Below are positions 22,091 through 29,143 of a DNA stretch of 29,143 nucleotides, in pieces. This stretch comes from Gammaproteobacteria bacterium. GTDB taxonomy: Bacteria > Pseudomonadota > Gammaproteobacteria > Thiohalomonadales > Thiohalomonadaceae. The stretch's first letter is position 1. Every line of letters begins with the position of its first letter. The notes beneath the pieces are model-generated. The model ran no database searches. It was not told where the DNA came from and saw only the letters and a program-made list of their open reading frames with translations. The stretch covers positions 1 to 29,143 of the forward strand of contig JADFYS010000001.1 of NCBI GenBank assembly GCA_015232955.1. Direction: 5' to 3'. The translations under genes and the position numbers were made by a program.

Positions 22091-23332
22091 ATGTCAAAAA
22101 GACGAGTAGTGATAACCGGAATGGGGATGGTCTCCCCTCTGGGACTTGATCTGAAAAGCTCGTGGGAGGGTATCCTCTCTGGGAAAAGCGGTATAAAGCC
22201 CATTACCCACTTTGACACATCCCAGTTCTCGGTTCGCTTTGGTGGCAGTGTCAGCGGATTTGATGTTAGCCGCTATATCCCGGCCAAAGATGCCAAAAAG
22301 ATGGATCCCTTCATCCATTATGGTGTCGCCGCCTCAATAGAGGCGATGGCCGATTCCGGCCTGGAAGTGACCGAGGAGAATGCAGAGCGTATCGGGGTCG
22401 CAATCGGCTCTGGAATTGGTGGCCTACCCGGGATTGAGAAGGGAAATGCGGCGTTCCTCAACGGAGGTGCGCGCAAGATCTCCCCTTTCTTTGTTCCCAG
22501 TAATATCATTAATATGATTTCGGGTAATGTCTCGATTATGTTTGGATTGAAGGGGCCAAACATTGCGTTGGTGACCGCATGTGCAACCGGCACTCACAGT
22601 GTTGGTGACGCGGCACGACTGATTGAGTATGGGGATGCCGATGCGATGCTTGCAGGGGGGGCCGAAATGGCGACCTCGCCCACAGGGTTAGGCGGCTTTG
22701 CTGCCGCCCGCGCCCTCTCGACCCGTAACGACGATCCTGAGGGGGCAAGTCGCCCATGGGACAAGGAGCGAGACGGCTTTGTACTGAGTGACGGTGCCGG
22801 AGTACTCCTGCTGGAAGAGTATGAGCATGCACAGGCGCGCGGGGCAAAAATCTATGCTGAAATTACCGGCTACGGTATGAGTGGCGACGCCTATCACATG
22901 ACACTCCCCGCAAAGGGCGGTGAAGGAGCACAGCGCTGTATGCTCAATGCTCTGCGTAACGCGGGTCTGAATCCAGAACAGATTGCATATATCAATGCCC
23001 ATGGTACCTCAACCCCGGCGGGGGATATTGCGGAGACTGAAGCGGCTAAAGGAGCCTTTGGGCAACACGCCTACCGTCTTGCAATGAGCTCTACCAAATC
23101 CATGACCGGTCACCTTCTTGGCGCAGCCGGTGGTGTAGAGGCGATTTTTACCGCACTCGCGGTCCATGAACAGGTTGCACCGCCAACTATCAATCTAACC
23201 AACCCTGATCCCGACTGCGATCTGGATTATGTAGCGGGAGAGGCGAGAGCGATGAAAATTGATCACGCCCTCTCCAACTCTTTCGGTTTTGGTGGGACTA
23301 ACGCCACACTGGTCCTCTCTCGAGTAGGGTAA
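22091..23332 (+). CDS. fabF: Beta-ketoacyl-ACP synthase II FabF
   Basis: FabF is the elongating condensing enzyme of type II fatty acid synthesis, including the C16-to-C18 step that responds to temperature. The 413-residue protein has the Cys-His-His triad as C164 (VTACATGTHS), H304 (NAHGTSTPAGD) and H341 (SMTGHLLGAAGG). The start MSKRRVVITGMGMVSPLG and the end SNSFGFGGTNATLV are typical. Length is normal. pabC starts about 34 bp downstream. Confidence 0.97.
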   Translation: MSKRRVVITGMGMVSPLGLDLKSSWEGILSGKSGIKPITHFDTSQFSVRFGGSVSGFDVSRYIPAKDAKKMDPFIHYGVAASIEAMADSGLEVTEENAERIGVAIGSGIGGLPGIEKGNAAFLNGGARKISPFFVPSNIINMISGNVSIMFGLKGPNIALVTACATGTHSVGDAARLIEYGDADAMLAGGAEMATSPTGLGGFAAARALSTRNDDPEGASRPWDKERDGFVLSDGAGVLLLEEYEHAQARGAKIYAEITGYGMSGDAYHMTLPAKGGEGAQRCMLNALRNAGLNPEQIAYINAHGTSTPAGDIAETEAAKGAFGQHAYRLAMSSTKSMTGHLLGAAGGVEAIFTALAVHEQVAPPTINLTNPDPDCDLDYVAGEARAMKIDHALSNSFGFGGTNATLVLSRVG

Positions 23333-23366
23333 CAGGCTGACCCACGCTACCCGGAAGCGAAGGGTG

Positions 23367-24191
23367 ATGTGGGTCAATGGTCGTCCAGAAACTGTATTAT
23401 CTCTGCGCGATCGCGCCCTCCATTACGGTGATGGTCTGTTTGAAACCATCGCGATCGCTGACGGCCAACCGCAACTACTGACGGCACACCTGCAACGACT
23501 GCAGTCTGGTTGCCGACGCCTCTCTCTCCCTTACCCGGATGAAGATCTGTTGCGACAGGAGATCGCCGCAGCGTCACGCGCTATGGCAGTAGGCAGAAAG
23601 TCAGTATTAAAACTAATTCTCAGCCGTGGGGAGGGGGGAAGGGGGTATCGCCCACCGCAGATCATGGAACCGGTAAGAATTTTAATGAGTTTCCCTTGGC
23701 CTTACCATGATGAAGAGGAGAGGTGTGGGGTGAGATTACGCTACTGCTCTACCCCACTCAGTTCTCACCCCCAACTTGCAGGCATCAAACACCTGAATCG
23801 ACTCGAACAGGTGATCGCTCGTAATGAGTGGCAGAATGAAACCATCTTTGAAGGGTTGATGGCCAATGGGAAGGGCAGTATTGTTGAGGGGACCATGAGT
23901 AATATTTTCTGGCTCCGCTCCGGTCGCATCTTCACCCCCGAACTTAAGGAGTGTGGTGTTCAGGGTGTGATGCGACAAGAGGTGATGACTCTGGCAGAAG
24001 AAGAGGGGATCGCCTGTGAAATCACCAGCTGCGAGCGACACGACCTAGAGGAGGCTGACGGACTGTTTATCACCAATAGTCTGCTTAAAATCAGATGGGT
24101 GCGGCAGTTGCAACAAAAACGCTACCCGCAGTTAGAGATAATTCGCCATTTGCAGCAGAAACTAGAGAAGCGGTTGGCTCATCATGCTTAA
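23367..24191 (+). CDS. pabC: Aminodeoxychorismate lyase PabC
   Basis: PabC is the PLP enzyme that forms 4-aminobenzoate from aminodeoxychorismate for folate synthesis. The 274-residue product has the fold-type IV marks RALHYGDGLFETI (16-28), the PLP lysine K141 (LAGIKHLNRLEQV) and VEGTMSNIFW. A GTG at 23364 directly before the ATG could also start translation. I take the ATG because AAGGG is very close upstream of the GTG. It lies between fabF and mltG, the normal gammaproteobacterial position, and overlaps mltG by 8 bp. Confidence 0.92.
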   Translation: MWVNGRPETVLSLRDRALHYGDGLFETIAIADGQPQLLTAHLQRLQSGCRRLSLPYPDEDLLRQEIAAASRAMAVGRKSVLKLILSRGEGGRGYRPPQIMEPVRILMSFPWPYHDEEERCGVRLRYCSTPLSSHPQLAGIKHLNRLEQVIARNEWQNETIFEGLMANGKGSIVEGTMSNIFWLRSGRIFTPELKECGVQGVMRQEVMTLAEEEGIACEITSCERHDLEEADGLFITNSLLKIRWVRQLQQKRYPQLEIIRHLQQKLEKRLAHHA

Positions 24192-25209
24192 TCTCCTATT
24201 TCGATTATTGGGCGTTACCATACTTGGAGGGAGTCTGGTAGCAGGGTGGCTCTGGATGGATTACAACCGCTTTTTAGAGCGACCCATCAGACTCACCTCA
24301 ACAATCGGGGAAGATCAGATCTACACCGTACCGTCAGGTGCGACACTACGCGCGGTAGCCACTGATCTGCAGGATAAGGGGATCATCAGCAACCGCGACT
24401 ATCTGTTATGGATGGCGAAGTTTCAAACTCCCCAAGTAGTAGTGAAGGCGGGAGAGTATTCGTTACGGTCAGAGATGGTCCCTCAAGAGCTGCTGACACA
24501 CCTGGCGGGAGGAGATGTAGTTCAGTATCCGCTCACCCTGATCGAAGGGATGACTTTTTCTGAAATTCGTCTTCGCTTAGCCGCAAGAGAGGCACTAGAA
24601 CAACAACTGCCGGCAATGAGTGATACGGAGGTTCGGCAAGCGTTAGCGGTTAGCTATACATCTCTAGAAGGTCTGTTCTATCCAGAGACCTACCACTACT
24701 CGCGAGGAATGAGTGATCTCCAGCTCTTACGCAGAGCCAAGCAGAAGATGGATGCGTATCTGGAGCAACAGTGGGCAGACAAGGGCGAGTCACTTCCACT
24801 TAAGTCACCATACGAGGTTCTGATAATGGCATCCATCATTGAAAAGGAGACCGGTAATGCCGCAGAACGACCAGAAATCTCTGGGGTGTTTAATCGCCGC
24901 CTTCAAAAAGGGATGAAGCTACAGAGCGATCCAACCGTGATCTACGGGATGGGCAAAGCGTTTCATGGAAACTTGAGACGGGTAGATCTTAAGCGGGATA
25001 CCCCATACAACACCTACACAAGGCACGGACTTCCACCCAGCCCTATCGCCCTCCCTGGGGGAGATGCGATCCACGCAGCGCTCCACCCCCTCCCCGGTAA
25101 ATCGCTCTATTTTGTAGGAAAAGGAGATGGTACCCACCACTTCTCTGCAAACCTGAAAGAACACAATAGCGCCGTATATCGCTATCAGATCAAGCGCGTT
25201 AGAGAGTAA
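24184..25209 (+). CDS. mltG: Endolytic murein transglycosylase MltG
   Basis: MltG cleaves nascent glycan strands and is thought to set peptidoglycan chain ends. The 341-residue protein has an N-terminal membrane anchor (about 5-27), a LysM-like region (about 45-110, with YTVPSGATLRAVATDLQ) and the YceG catalytic domain. The catalytic glutamate is E220 in MASIIEKETG, and QSDPTVIYGMG and NTYTRHGLPPSPIALPG are present. It overlaps pabC by 8 bp. In many gammaproteobacteria tmk and holB follow, but here the block ends and a convergent gene follows instead. Confidence 0.96.
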   Translation: MLNLLFRLLGVTILGGSLVAGWLWMDYNRFLERPIRLTSTIGEDQIYTVPSGATLRAVATDLQDKGIISNRDYLLWMAKFQTPQVVVKAGEYSLRSEMVPQELLTHLAGGDVVQYPLTLIEGMTFSEIRLRLAAREALEQQLPAMSDTEVRQALAVSYTSLEGLFYPETYHYSRGMSDLQLLRRAKQKMDAYLEQQWADKGESLPLKSPYEVLIMASIIEKETGNAAERPEISGVFNRRLQKGMKLQSDPTVIYGMGKAFHGNLRRVDLKRDTPYNTYTRHGLPPSPIALPGGDAIHAALHPLPGKSLYFVGKGDGTHHFSANLKEHNSAVYRYQIKRVRE

Positions 25210-25257
25210 ACAGATCTTTGGTAGAGAGTATCTTATGGTGTTCGCTGTTCGCTGCTT

Positions 25258-25440
25258 CTAAACCATCGTCATCAGCAGAATCACAAAACCGATGACCCCA
25301 ACCAAAGCCAGAACAGCACTCTTCCAATCCTCCATACTACCCTTCGGGCTCTCTTTCATCATCAATTTGGCGCGGGGCCAAAGATAGACCAGCATCATCA
25401 CTAATAGCAGTGCTGATCCTATTTTCATCCACATATCCAT
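25258..25440 (-). CDS. Small conserved-type membrane protein, two helices
   Basis: This 60-residue protein has two hydrophobic segments (about 6-20 and 42-59) joined by a basic loop with WPRAKLMMKESPKGS. It resembles small uncharacterised inner-membrane proteins of beta- and gammaproteobacteria that share the RAK-MM-SPKG loop (from memory, not checked). No function is known. It converges with mltG. It is in the same direction as yccA but is separated from it by a strong terminator, so it should have its own promoter. Confidence 0.65.
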   Translation of the reverse strand: MDMWMKIGSALLLVMMLVYLWPRAKLMMKESPKGSMEDWKSAVLALVGVIGFVILLMTMV

Positions 25441-25473
25441 TGCATTGTGCCTCAGCTTTATCGGGGGGAAGGG

Positions 25474-25501
25474 AAAAGAAAAAGGCCCCGAAAACGGGGC
25501 C
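25474..25501 (-). terminator. Intrinsic terminator of yccA
   Basis: GGCCCCG-AAAA-CGGGGCC (25484-25501) is a perfect GC-rich stem. Read on the minus strand it is followed by TTTTTCTTTT. It lies 33 bp beyond the yccA stop and is a textbook intrinsic terminator. Confidence 0.88.
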
Positions 25502-25533
25502 TATTCTATTGATGGGTACTTAGTTAGCAGTCT

Positions 25534-26193
25534 CTAATCGTCAGAAGAGAAACCAAGAAGATGTAGCAGACTGACAAATATGTTGAAAATACTAAGATAT
25601 AGACCGACAGTAACAAAAAGGTAGTTGGTCTCGCCACCATGAATCATTCTGCTAGTGTCATAGAGGATAAAACCGCTCATGATAAGAATGACCACAGAAG
25701 AGATAACCAGAGAAAGCACAGGCATCTCAAGGAAGATATTGGCCAGCGCTGCGATTAGCACCATCATCATTCCAGCAACCAGAAAACCACCCATAAAACT
25801 GAAATCCTTGCGGGTAGTAAGTGCATAAGCCGAAAGCCCAAGAAAGATCATGCCGGTTCCACCGAAAGCAGTAGCAACGATCTGGGGACCGTTGGGCAGA
25901 TTAAGATAGACCGTAAGTAGCGGCCCAAGACCAAAACCGAGCAGACCGGTGATCGCAAACACAACACCAAGACCAGAGGCAGAGTGTGCGGTTTTCGGAA
26001 GAACAAACCACATGAGTAGCATGGCCCCCCCAAGACAGATGAGGTTAGTGATAGGCGGCATCTCCAGCATCGTGGAGAGCCCCGCAGTCAACGCACTGAA
26101 AATCAGGGTCATCGACAGCAGGGTGTAGGTGTTACGGAGGAGCTTATTGGTACTAAGCTCCGAAGGTTGGGATAAGACAGTAGTCTCTTGCAT
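25534..26193 (-). CDS. yccA: Bax inhibitor-1 family protein YccA (FtsH modulator)
   Basis: The 219-residue membrane protein has about seven hydrophobic helices and fits the Bax inhibitor-1 family. It resembles E. coli YccA, a substrate and modulator of the FtsH protease, at both ends: STNKLLRNTYTLLSMTL near the start and MIHGGETNYLFVTVGLYLS then FVSLLHLLGFSSDD at the end. GGAGAA precedes the ATG at a good distance. It is a single-gene unit with its own terminator. Confidence 0.92.
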   Translation of the reverse strand: MQETTVLSQPSELSTNKLLRNTYTLLSMTLIFSALTAGLSTMLEMPPITNLICLGGAMLLMWFVLPKTAHSASGLGVVFAITGLLGFGLGPLLTVYLNLPNGPQIVATAFGGTGMIFLGLSAYALTTRKDFSFMGGFLVAGMMMVLIAALANIFLEMPVLSLVISSVVILIMSGFILYDTSRMIHGGETNYLFVTVGLYLSIFNIFVSLLHLLGFSSDD

Positions 26194-26299
26194 TTGAATT
26201 TCTCCTGAAAATTCTAGAATTGAGTCACTAGGACAGTAGGATAACTATAAAATTCACAAATTCAACCCCAATCTAGTGGTATTGCAGCAGATAATTCGC

Positions 26300-26305
26300 T
26301 AGAAT
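26300..26305 (+). promoter_or_regulatory. Probable -10 element of tRNA-Ser
   Basis: TAGAAT lies 15 bp before the tRNA. A GC-rich discriminator (GCACCCCGC) follows, as is common for stable RNA promoters under stringent control. No good -35 hexamer was found at the right distance. Confidence 0.4.
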
Positions 26306-26319
26306 GCACCCCGCAAATA

Positions 26320-26407
<88 letters not shown>

Positions 26408-26575
26408 TTTCCCCTCCCGACAAAGTTCTCTGAACCACTAGCCACACCCCAAAATTCCAAAAATATTTCAATGCTTTAGAGCGATACATGCGCACCTGCC
26501 CAAATTCGTTCCATCCCGACATTTGCCCGCATTTTCTCTCTTATCCCCCACTATTCTCTGTTACCCCTCTGAGCC

Positions 26576-26611
26576 AGCGTACCTTGGGGTCTGCTTGGTA
26601 CGCTTCTTTTT
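26576..26611 (+). terminator. Intrinsic terminator downstream of tRNA-Ser
   Basis: AGCGTACC and GGTACGCT form a perfect 8-bp stem with a 13-base loop, followed by TCTTTTTC. It lies about 170 bp beyond the tRNA, so the primary transcript would carry a long 3' trailer. Confidence 0.6.
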
Positions 26612-26669
26612 CATCGTTTAATCAGTAAGGTACCGATACTGTCCGGAATTATTTCGAACCGCACTATCG

Positions 26670-26730
26670 CATCCTAACTTGCATGAATGGTGCGGCGTCA
26701 CCCTCGATTATGAAATGTATTTCACGCTAA
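26670..26730 (+). repeat. Dispersed repeat B, copy 2 (5' part)
   Basis: It matches 265-331 in reverse orientation over about 60 bp. It ends with AATGTATTTCACGCTAA (26714-26730), which occurs again at 26911-26927, followed there by the rest of the family sequence (AATCCGCAGTTGG). Confidence 0.65.
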
Positions 26731-26767
26731 TGATCATGCCAGATACTTGCAGACAACCCCCCTCAAT

Positions 26768-26785
26768 CCCCCCTTGTCAGGGGGG
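26768..26785. repeat. C6/G6 hairpin
   Basis: CCCCCC-TTGTCA-GGGGGG forms a short, very GC-rich stem within a CCCCCCTCAAT-type repeat. Similar sequences are scattered in many bacterial genomes as REP-like units. No T run follows on either strand. Confidence 0.5.
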
Positions 26786-26814
26786 AGGCTTTGATGTTCT
26801 CTCCCTGCTAAGGA

Positions 26815-26907
26815 GTAACCGTTTACTCCCCCTTCATTAAATCCCCCTCTCCCATTGGGAGAGGGCCGGGGTGAGGGCTAAAACAGGCCAGGGGAGTGAA
26901 TGGTTAC
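26815..26907 (+). mobile_element. 93-bp miniature element (repeat C, copy 2)
   Basis: It has the same 93-bp length as the copy at 10662-10754 and differs at five bases. Terminal inverted repeats are GTAACCGTTTACTCCCC and the reverse complement of GGGGAGTGAATGGTTAC (15 of 17 match). Flanks GCTAAGGA and GCTAATGT agree at six of eight bases and may be a decayed 8-bp target duplication. Confidence 0.7.
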
Positions 26908-26910
26908 GCT

Positions 26911-26940
26911 AATGTATTTCACGCTAAAATCCGCAGTTGG
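26911..26940 (+). repeat. Dispersed repeat B fragment (3' part)
   Basis: It repeats the last 17 bases of copy 2 and continues to the family end CTAAAATCCGCAGTTGG. A 16-bp match to the same end (CAACTGCGGATTTTAG) is found in reverse at 9499-9514, in the gap between nifA and the Rieske gene. Confidence 0.55.
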
Positions 26941-27002
26941 ACACCGTGAAACTTGCCCGCGTCTTAACTACCTGAATGATGATGGATTTTTGGGTATTAC
27001 CA

Positions 27003-28208
27003 TTAGCCGGGTTGACCGTCAATGCGCGGCTGCCATAACAGCGGTAGATAGTGCCAACTAAAAATGGCGTAGGCGCCAATCCAGCACCCTTGAGCGAGCT
27101 GCACTGACAGCGGATAGAAGCCTTCGCTCAATTGTGGAAGTAGCAGTCGCAGCAGTAGCGCCAGTAGCAGCAAGATAAAGATCGCACTTAACCCTGAAGG
27201 TGGTCGGTTGATGTCACGACCTGTATGGCCGAGGGTCACTCGCGCCATCATGCCGGTGGTGATTAAGCCGAATGTACCGATCGCAAAGGCGTGCATCGCC
27301 CAGCTGTGGGGGTAGCCAAAAAGGGTCAAAAAGTGGAGCAGAAATCCACCGATCATCGTCAGATAAGCAGCCATGAGAGACCACACCAGAGGCAGACCCC
27401 AGATCTCACGATGGTGCCAGCCGACAAAGCGATAGGCGTGCAGCAGGGCGAGCAACAGGGCCAGAGTCGCAGCCAATATCGGCTGAAGCGCGAAGGCATC
27501 GACGATTGCAAAGGCGGTAAACAGCCACAGTCCGGCTAGATCCACCCAGCGATGGTTTTGTGGCTGAAAACGGCCCTGAAGCCCTCGCTCAATAAAGAAG
27601 GGTACCACTCGGCGGATCATTAACAGCACCAATGCAAGAAGGGTGTAGAAGCCGCTGTAGAGTCCCCACTGCAACCCATGGGGCAGAGTGCCGTTCAGGC
27701 CCAGAAAGAAGAGCAGTTCAGCTACTGCGAGAAAGCCCAGCTTGCCGACAATACTCATCTGATGCCACTGGCGCGCGCGTAGCAGTGGGCTGGCGATGGC
27801 GAGGGTGGCGGCAATGATAAAGGTGACCTGTGAGAGCAGCACCACAGCCCACGGTAACAGTTCGTGCCACCACATCGCCAGTCGTGCCAATAGCCAGAGC
27901 AGCAGCAGGGCGGCAAGGGGGAGATTGCGCAATGTCTGAATTCCGGTCCAGTTCTTGGCCGCGGTGAGCAGAAACCCGACCACTATCGCCAGGGTGAAGC
28001 CGAAGATCATTTCGTGTGCATGCCAGAGGTAGGCCGGCAGGGAGTGGCTCGGAATGAGATTAAAACCGCTGTTCTGAAGCAACCAGAGGGTCATCGCCAC
28101 CAGTGCATAGAGAGAACCAGCGAGAAAAAAGGGACGAAAGCCGAGCTGCCAGAGGGCAAAACGGGGGGGAGGAGTACTGCGCAGGAGATCAGGAGATAAC
28201 AGGGTCAC
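27003..28208 (-). CDS. nnrS: NnrS family heme-copper membrane protein
   Basis: NnrS proteins are polytopic heme- and copper-containing membrane proteins tied to nitric oxide tolerance in denitrifiers and pathogens. The 401-residue protein has about twelve hydrophobic helices. The N-terminal block FALWQLGFRPFFLAGSLYA and the LWHAHEMIFGF motif (H63, H65) are family marks, and HSWAMHAFAIGTFGLITTGMMARVTLGHTGR near the C-terminal third is also typical in its parts. It starts with GTG and stands alone between repeat-rich gaps. No FNR or NsrR site was visible upstream. It suggests exposure to nitrogen oxides. Confidence 0.92.
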   Translation of the reverse strand: MTLLSPDLLRSTPPPRFALWQLGFRPFFLAGSLYALVAMTLWLLQNSGFNLIPSHSLPAYLWHAHEMIFGFTLAIVVGFLLTAAKNWTGIQTLRNLPLAALLLLWLLARLAMWWHELLPWAVVLLSQVTFIIAATLAIASPLLRARQWHQMSIVGKLGFLAVAELLFFLGLNGTLPHGLQWGLYSGFYTLLALVLLMIRRVVPFFIERGLQGRFQPQNHRWVDLAGLWLFTAFAIVDAFALQPILAATLALLLALLHAYRFVGWHHREIWGLPLVWSLMAAYLTMIGGFLLHFLTLFGYPHSWAMHAFAIGTFGLITTGMMARVTLGHTGRDINRPPSGLSAIFILLLLALLLRLLLPQLSEGFYPLSVQLAQGCWIGAYAIFSWHYLPLLWQPRIDGQPG

Positions 28209-28303
28209 GATTGAGCGTCTCTTATTTTATTCGGTTCGTCGGTAAACACCACGCAGCTGCGATAGGCGGTCCGTAAAGCTGAACTCTACCGCTGCGGTTA
28301 TCA

Positions 28304-28410
28304 ATAACCCAGGAACCCTGAAAACGCTGGTTCCAGAAAGCAGATAAGGGCGACTCTTCTCGGCTCTGGCTCCTGCTTCGCACTACCTTCTGCATCCTTG
28401 CAGTCGTGCG
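28304..28410 (+). repeat. Dispersed repeat A, copy 2
   Basis: About 107 bp match 29020-29127 closely, including CGACTCTTCTCGGCTCT, CTCCTGCTTCGC and TGCAGTCGTGC. It makes up about a third of the 305-bp gap between nnrS and moaE. Apart from a weak promoter, the rest of that gap shows nothing recognisable. Confidence 0.7.
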
Positions 28411-28447
28411 TGATGTAGCCTTTGAATAGCCACACTTCTCAACCCCC

Positions 28448-28475
28448 TTGGGTATAACGCTAATTCTGCTATGAT
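28448..28475 (+). promoter_or_regulatory. Weak sigma-70-like promoter before moaE
   Basis: TTGGGT and TATGAT are separated by 16 bp. The -10 has five of six consensus bases and the -35 is poor. It lies about 40 bp before the moaE start. Confidence 0.4.
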
Positions 28476-28513
28476 GGGCATCCGCTGATCATACCATATC
28501 ATCCTCAATACTC

Positions 28514-29011
28514 ATGGCCAAGGTTACCCTTCTCGACACCCCGTTTAACCCCGAAGCTGCTCAGCTCCGTTTTCGCTCTGGACGCCCCGATTGCGGTGCG
28601 GTGGTCAGTTTTTTGGGCCAGATGCGGGATCTCAACGACGGCGAATCGGTGCAGTCGATGTTTCTTGAACACTACCCAGGGATGACCGAAAAGGCGCTTG
28701 CAGAGATCATCGCCACCGCAGAGCAGCGCTGGCCCGTGGCAGCGATTGAGGTGATTCACCGGGTTGGCACACTGCAGCCGGAAGAGCCGATTGTGCTGGT
28801 GTTGGTGGCCGGTACCCATCGAAGTGAGTGCTTTCGCGCCTGTGAGTTTGTCATCGACTATCTAAAGACCGCAGCACCTTTCTGGAAAAAGGAGGTGACC
28901 GCAGCCGGAGAAGGACGCTGGGTGGATGAGCGGCAGAGCGATCACGCTGCCAGTGAGCGCTGGCGTGACGAACTCACAGGGGGAGCTCCTGCCGCCACTC
29001 CATTACGGTGA
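28514..29011 (+). CDS. moaE: Molybdopterin synthase catalytic subunit MoaE
   Basis: MoaE with the sulfur carrier MoaD turns precursor Z (cPMP) into molybdopterin. The 165-residue protein has the family blocks CGAVVSFLGQMRD, MFLEHYPGMTEKALAEI, IHRVGTL and AGTHRSECFRACEFVIDYLK. The active-site lysines are K118 and K125 (DYLKTAAPFWKKE), matching K119 and K126 of E. coli. The C-terminal WVDERQSDHAASERW is also typical. No Shine-Dalgarno sequence is obvious. moaD and moaC are not in the window. The cofactor made here would serve molybdoenzymes such as nitrate reductase, not nitrogenase. Confidence 0.95.
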   Translation: MAKVTLLDTPFNPEAAQLRFRSGRPDCGAVVSFLGQMRDLNDGESVQSMFLEHYPGMTEKALAEIIATAEQRWPVAAIEVIHRVGTLQPEEPIVLVLVAGTHRSECFRACEFVIDYLKTAAPFWKKEVTAAGEGRWVDERQSDHAASERWRDELTGGAPAATPLR

Positions 29012-29016
29012 CGGCA

Positions 29017-29143
29017 TATACCCAAGATACCTGGAAACGCTGGTCCCAGAAAGCCGAAAAGTTCGACTCTTCTCGGCTCTTGCTCCTGCTTCGCCCTACC
29101 TCCTGCATCCATGCAGTCGTGCATTTTCTGCATTCCGTCCATC
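29017..29143 (+). repeat. Dispersed repeat A, copy 1 (runs to the window edge)
   Basis: It begins six bases after the moaE stop with TATACCCAAGATACC and shares most of its first ~110 bp with 28304-28410. It can fold: GCCGAAAAG pairs with CTTCTCGGC (one mismatch), and CTGCAT pairs with ATGCAG. Two copies of this repeat, in the same orientation, bracket moaE. Confidence 0.7.

Larger units (their letters stand above)
26408..27002. other. 595-bp gene-free region rich in repeats
   Basis: No convincing reading frame is present on either strand. In order it holds a possible terminator (26576-26611), repeat B copy 2 (26670-26730), a C6/G6 hairpin (26768-26785), the 93-bp miniature element copy 2 (26815-26907) and a fragment of repeat B (26911-26940). 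A frame that crosses the tRNA on the minus strand is not credible as a gene. Confidence 0.7.

Noticed and set aside
26210..26221. 12-bp perfect palindrome AATTCTAGAATT upstream of yccA as an operator
   Set aside because: Palindromes of this length are expected several times by chance in a window of this size, and no further evidence supports it.

Overview
The window looks like a chromosomal segment of a diazotrophic gammaproteobacterium with moderately high GC. The evidence is the classic gammaproteobacterial block yceD-rpmF-plsX-fabHDG-acpP-fabF-pabC-mltG, the E. coli-like YccA, YchJ and GrxD proteins, and a nifLA pair of the NifL-controlled type next to an rnf cluster, as in Azotobacter and several sulfur-oxidising gammaproteobacteria. 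The sequence alone does not fix the genus. Most genes are core housekeeping genes. The accessory signal lies in the nif/rnf control region and in several small repeat elements.

Layout. 1-147 is the 5' part of a ridA-like gene (minus strand), cut by the window edge. 398-5787 is a complete, tightly packed rnfABCDGEH operon (minus strand) for a membrane complex that makes low-potential reductant for nitrogenase. It diverges from nifL-nifA (6205-9400, plus). The 417-bp gap between them holds sigma-54-like promoters facing both ways and TGT-N10-ACA motifs that match NifA upstream activator sites. 9535-10497 holds a small Rieske protein and a YchJ-type SEC-C protein (both minus).

10756-14716 is a divergent envelope-signalling cluster: a CHASE2 adenylate cyclase (minus) back to back with a putative outer-membrane beta-barrel protein and a FecR-domain protein (plus). 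GrxD, a periplasmic-type MsrAB fusion and a DUF3301 membrane protein follow. 16925-25209 is the ribosome/fatty acid/peptidoglycan block. 25258-26193 holds a small membrane protein and YccA (minus), followed by tRNA-Ser(UGA) on the plus strand. After a 595-bp gene-free, repeat-rich region come nnrS (minus) and moaE (plus), which hint at nitrogen-oxide and molybdenum-cofactor metabolism.

Four families of short non-coding repeats sit in the intergenic regions. Two show target-site duplications by eye: a 93-bp element with GTAACC termini and an 8-bp duplication placed at the cyclase stop codon, and a 155-bp fold-back element with a 10-bp duplication placed in the 5' leader of msrAB. I saw no transposase, CRISPR array, integrase or rRNA. 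I did not find a wholly new multi-gene system. The best candidates for something undescribed are the shared nif/rnf control region, the CHASE2-cyclase/beta-barrel/FecR divergon and the miniature mobile elements.
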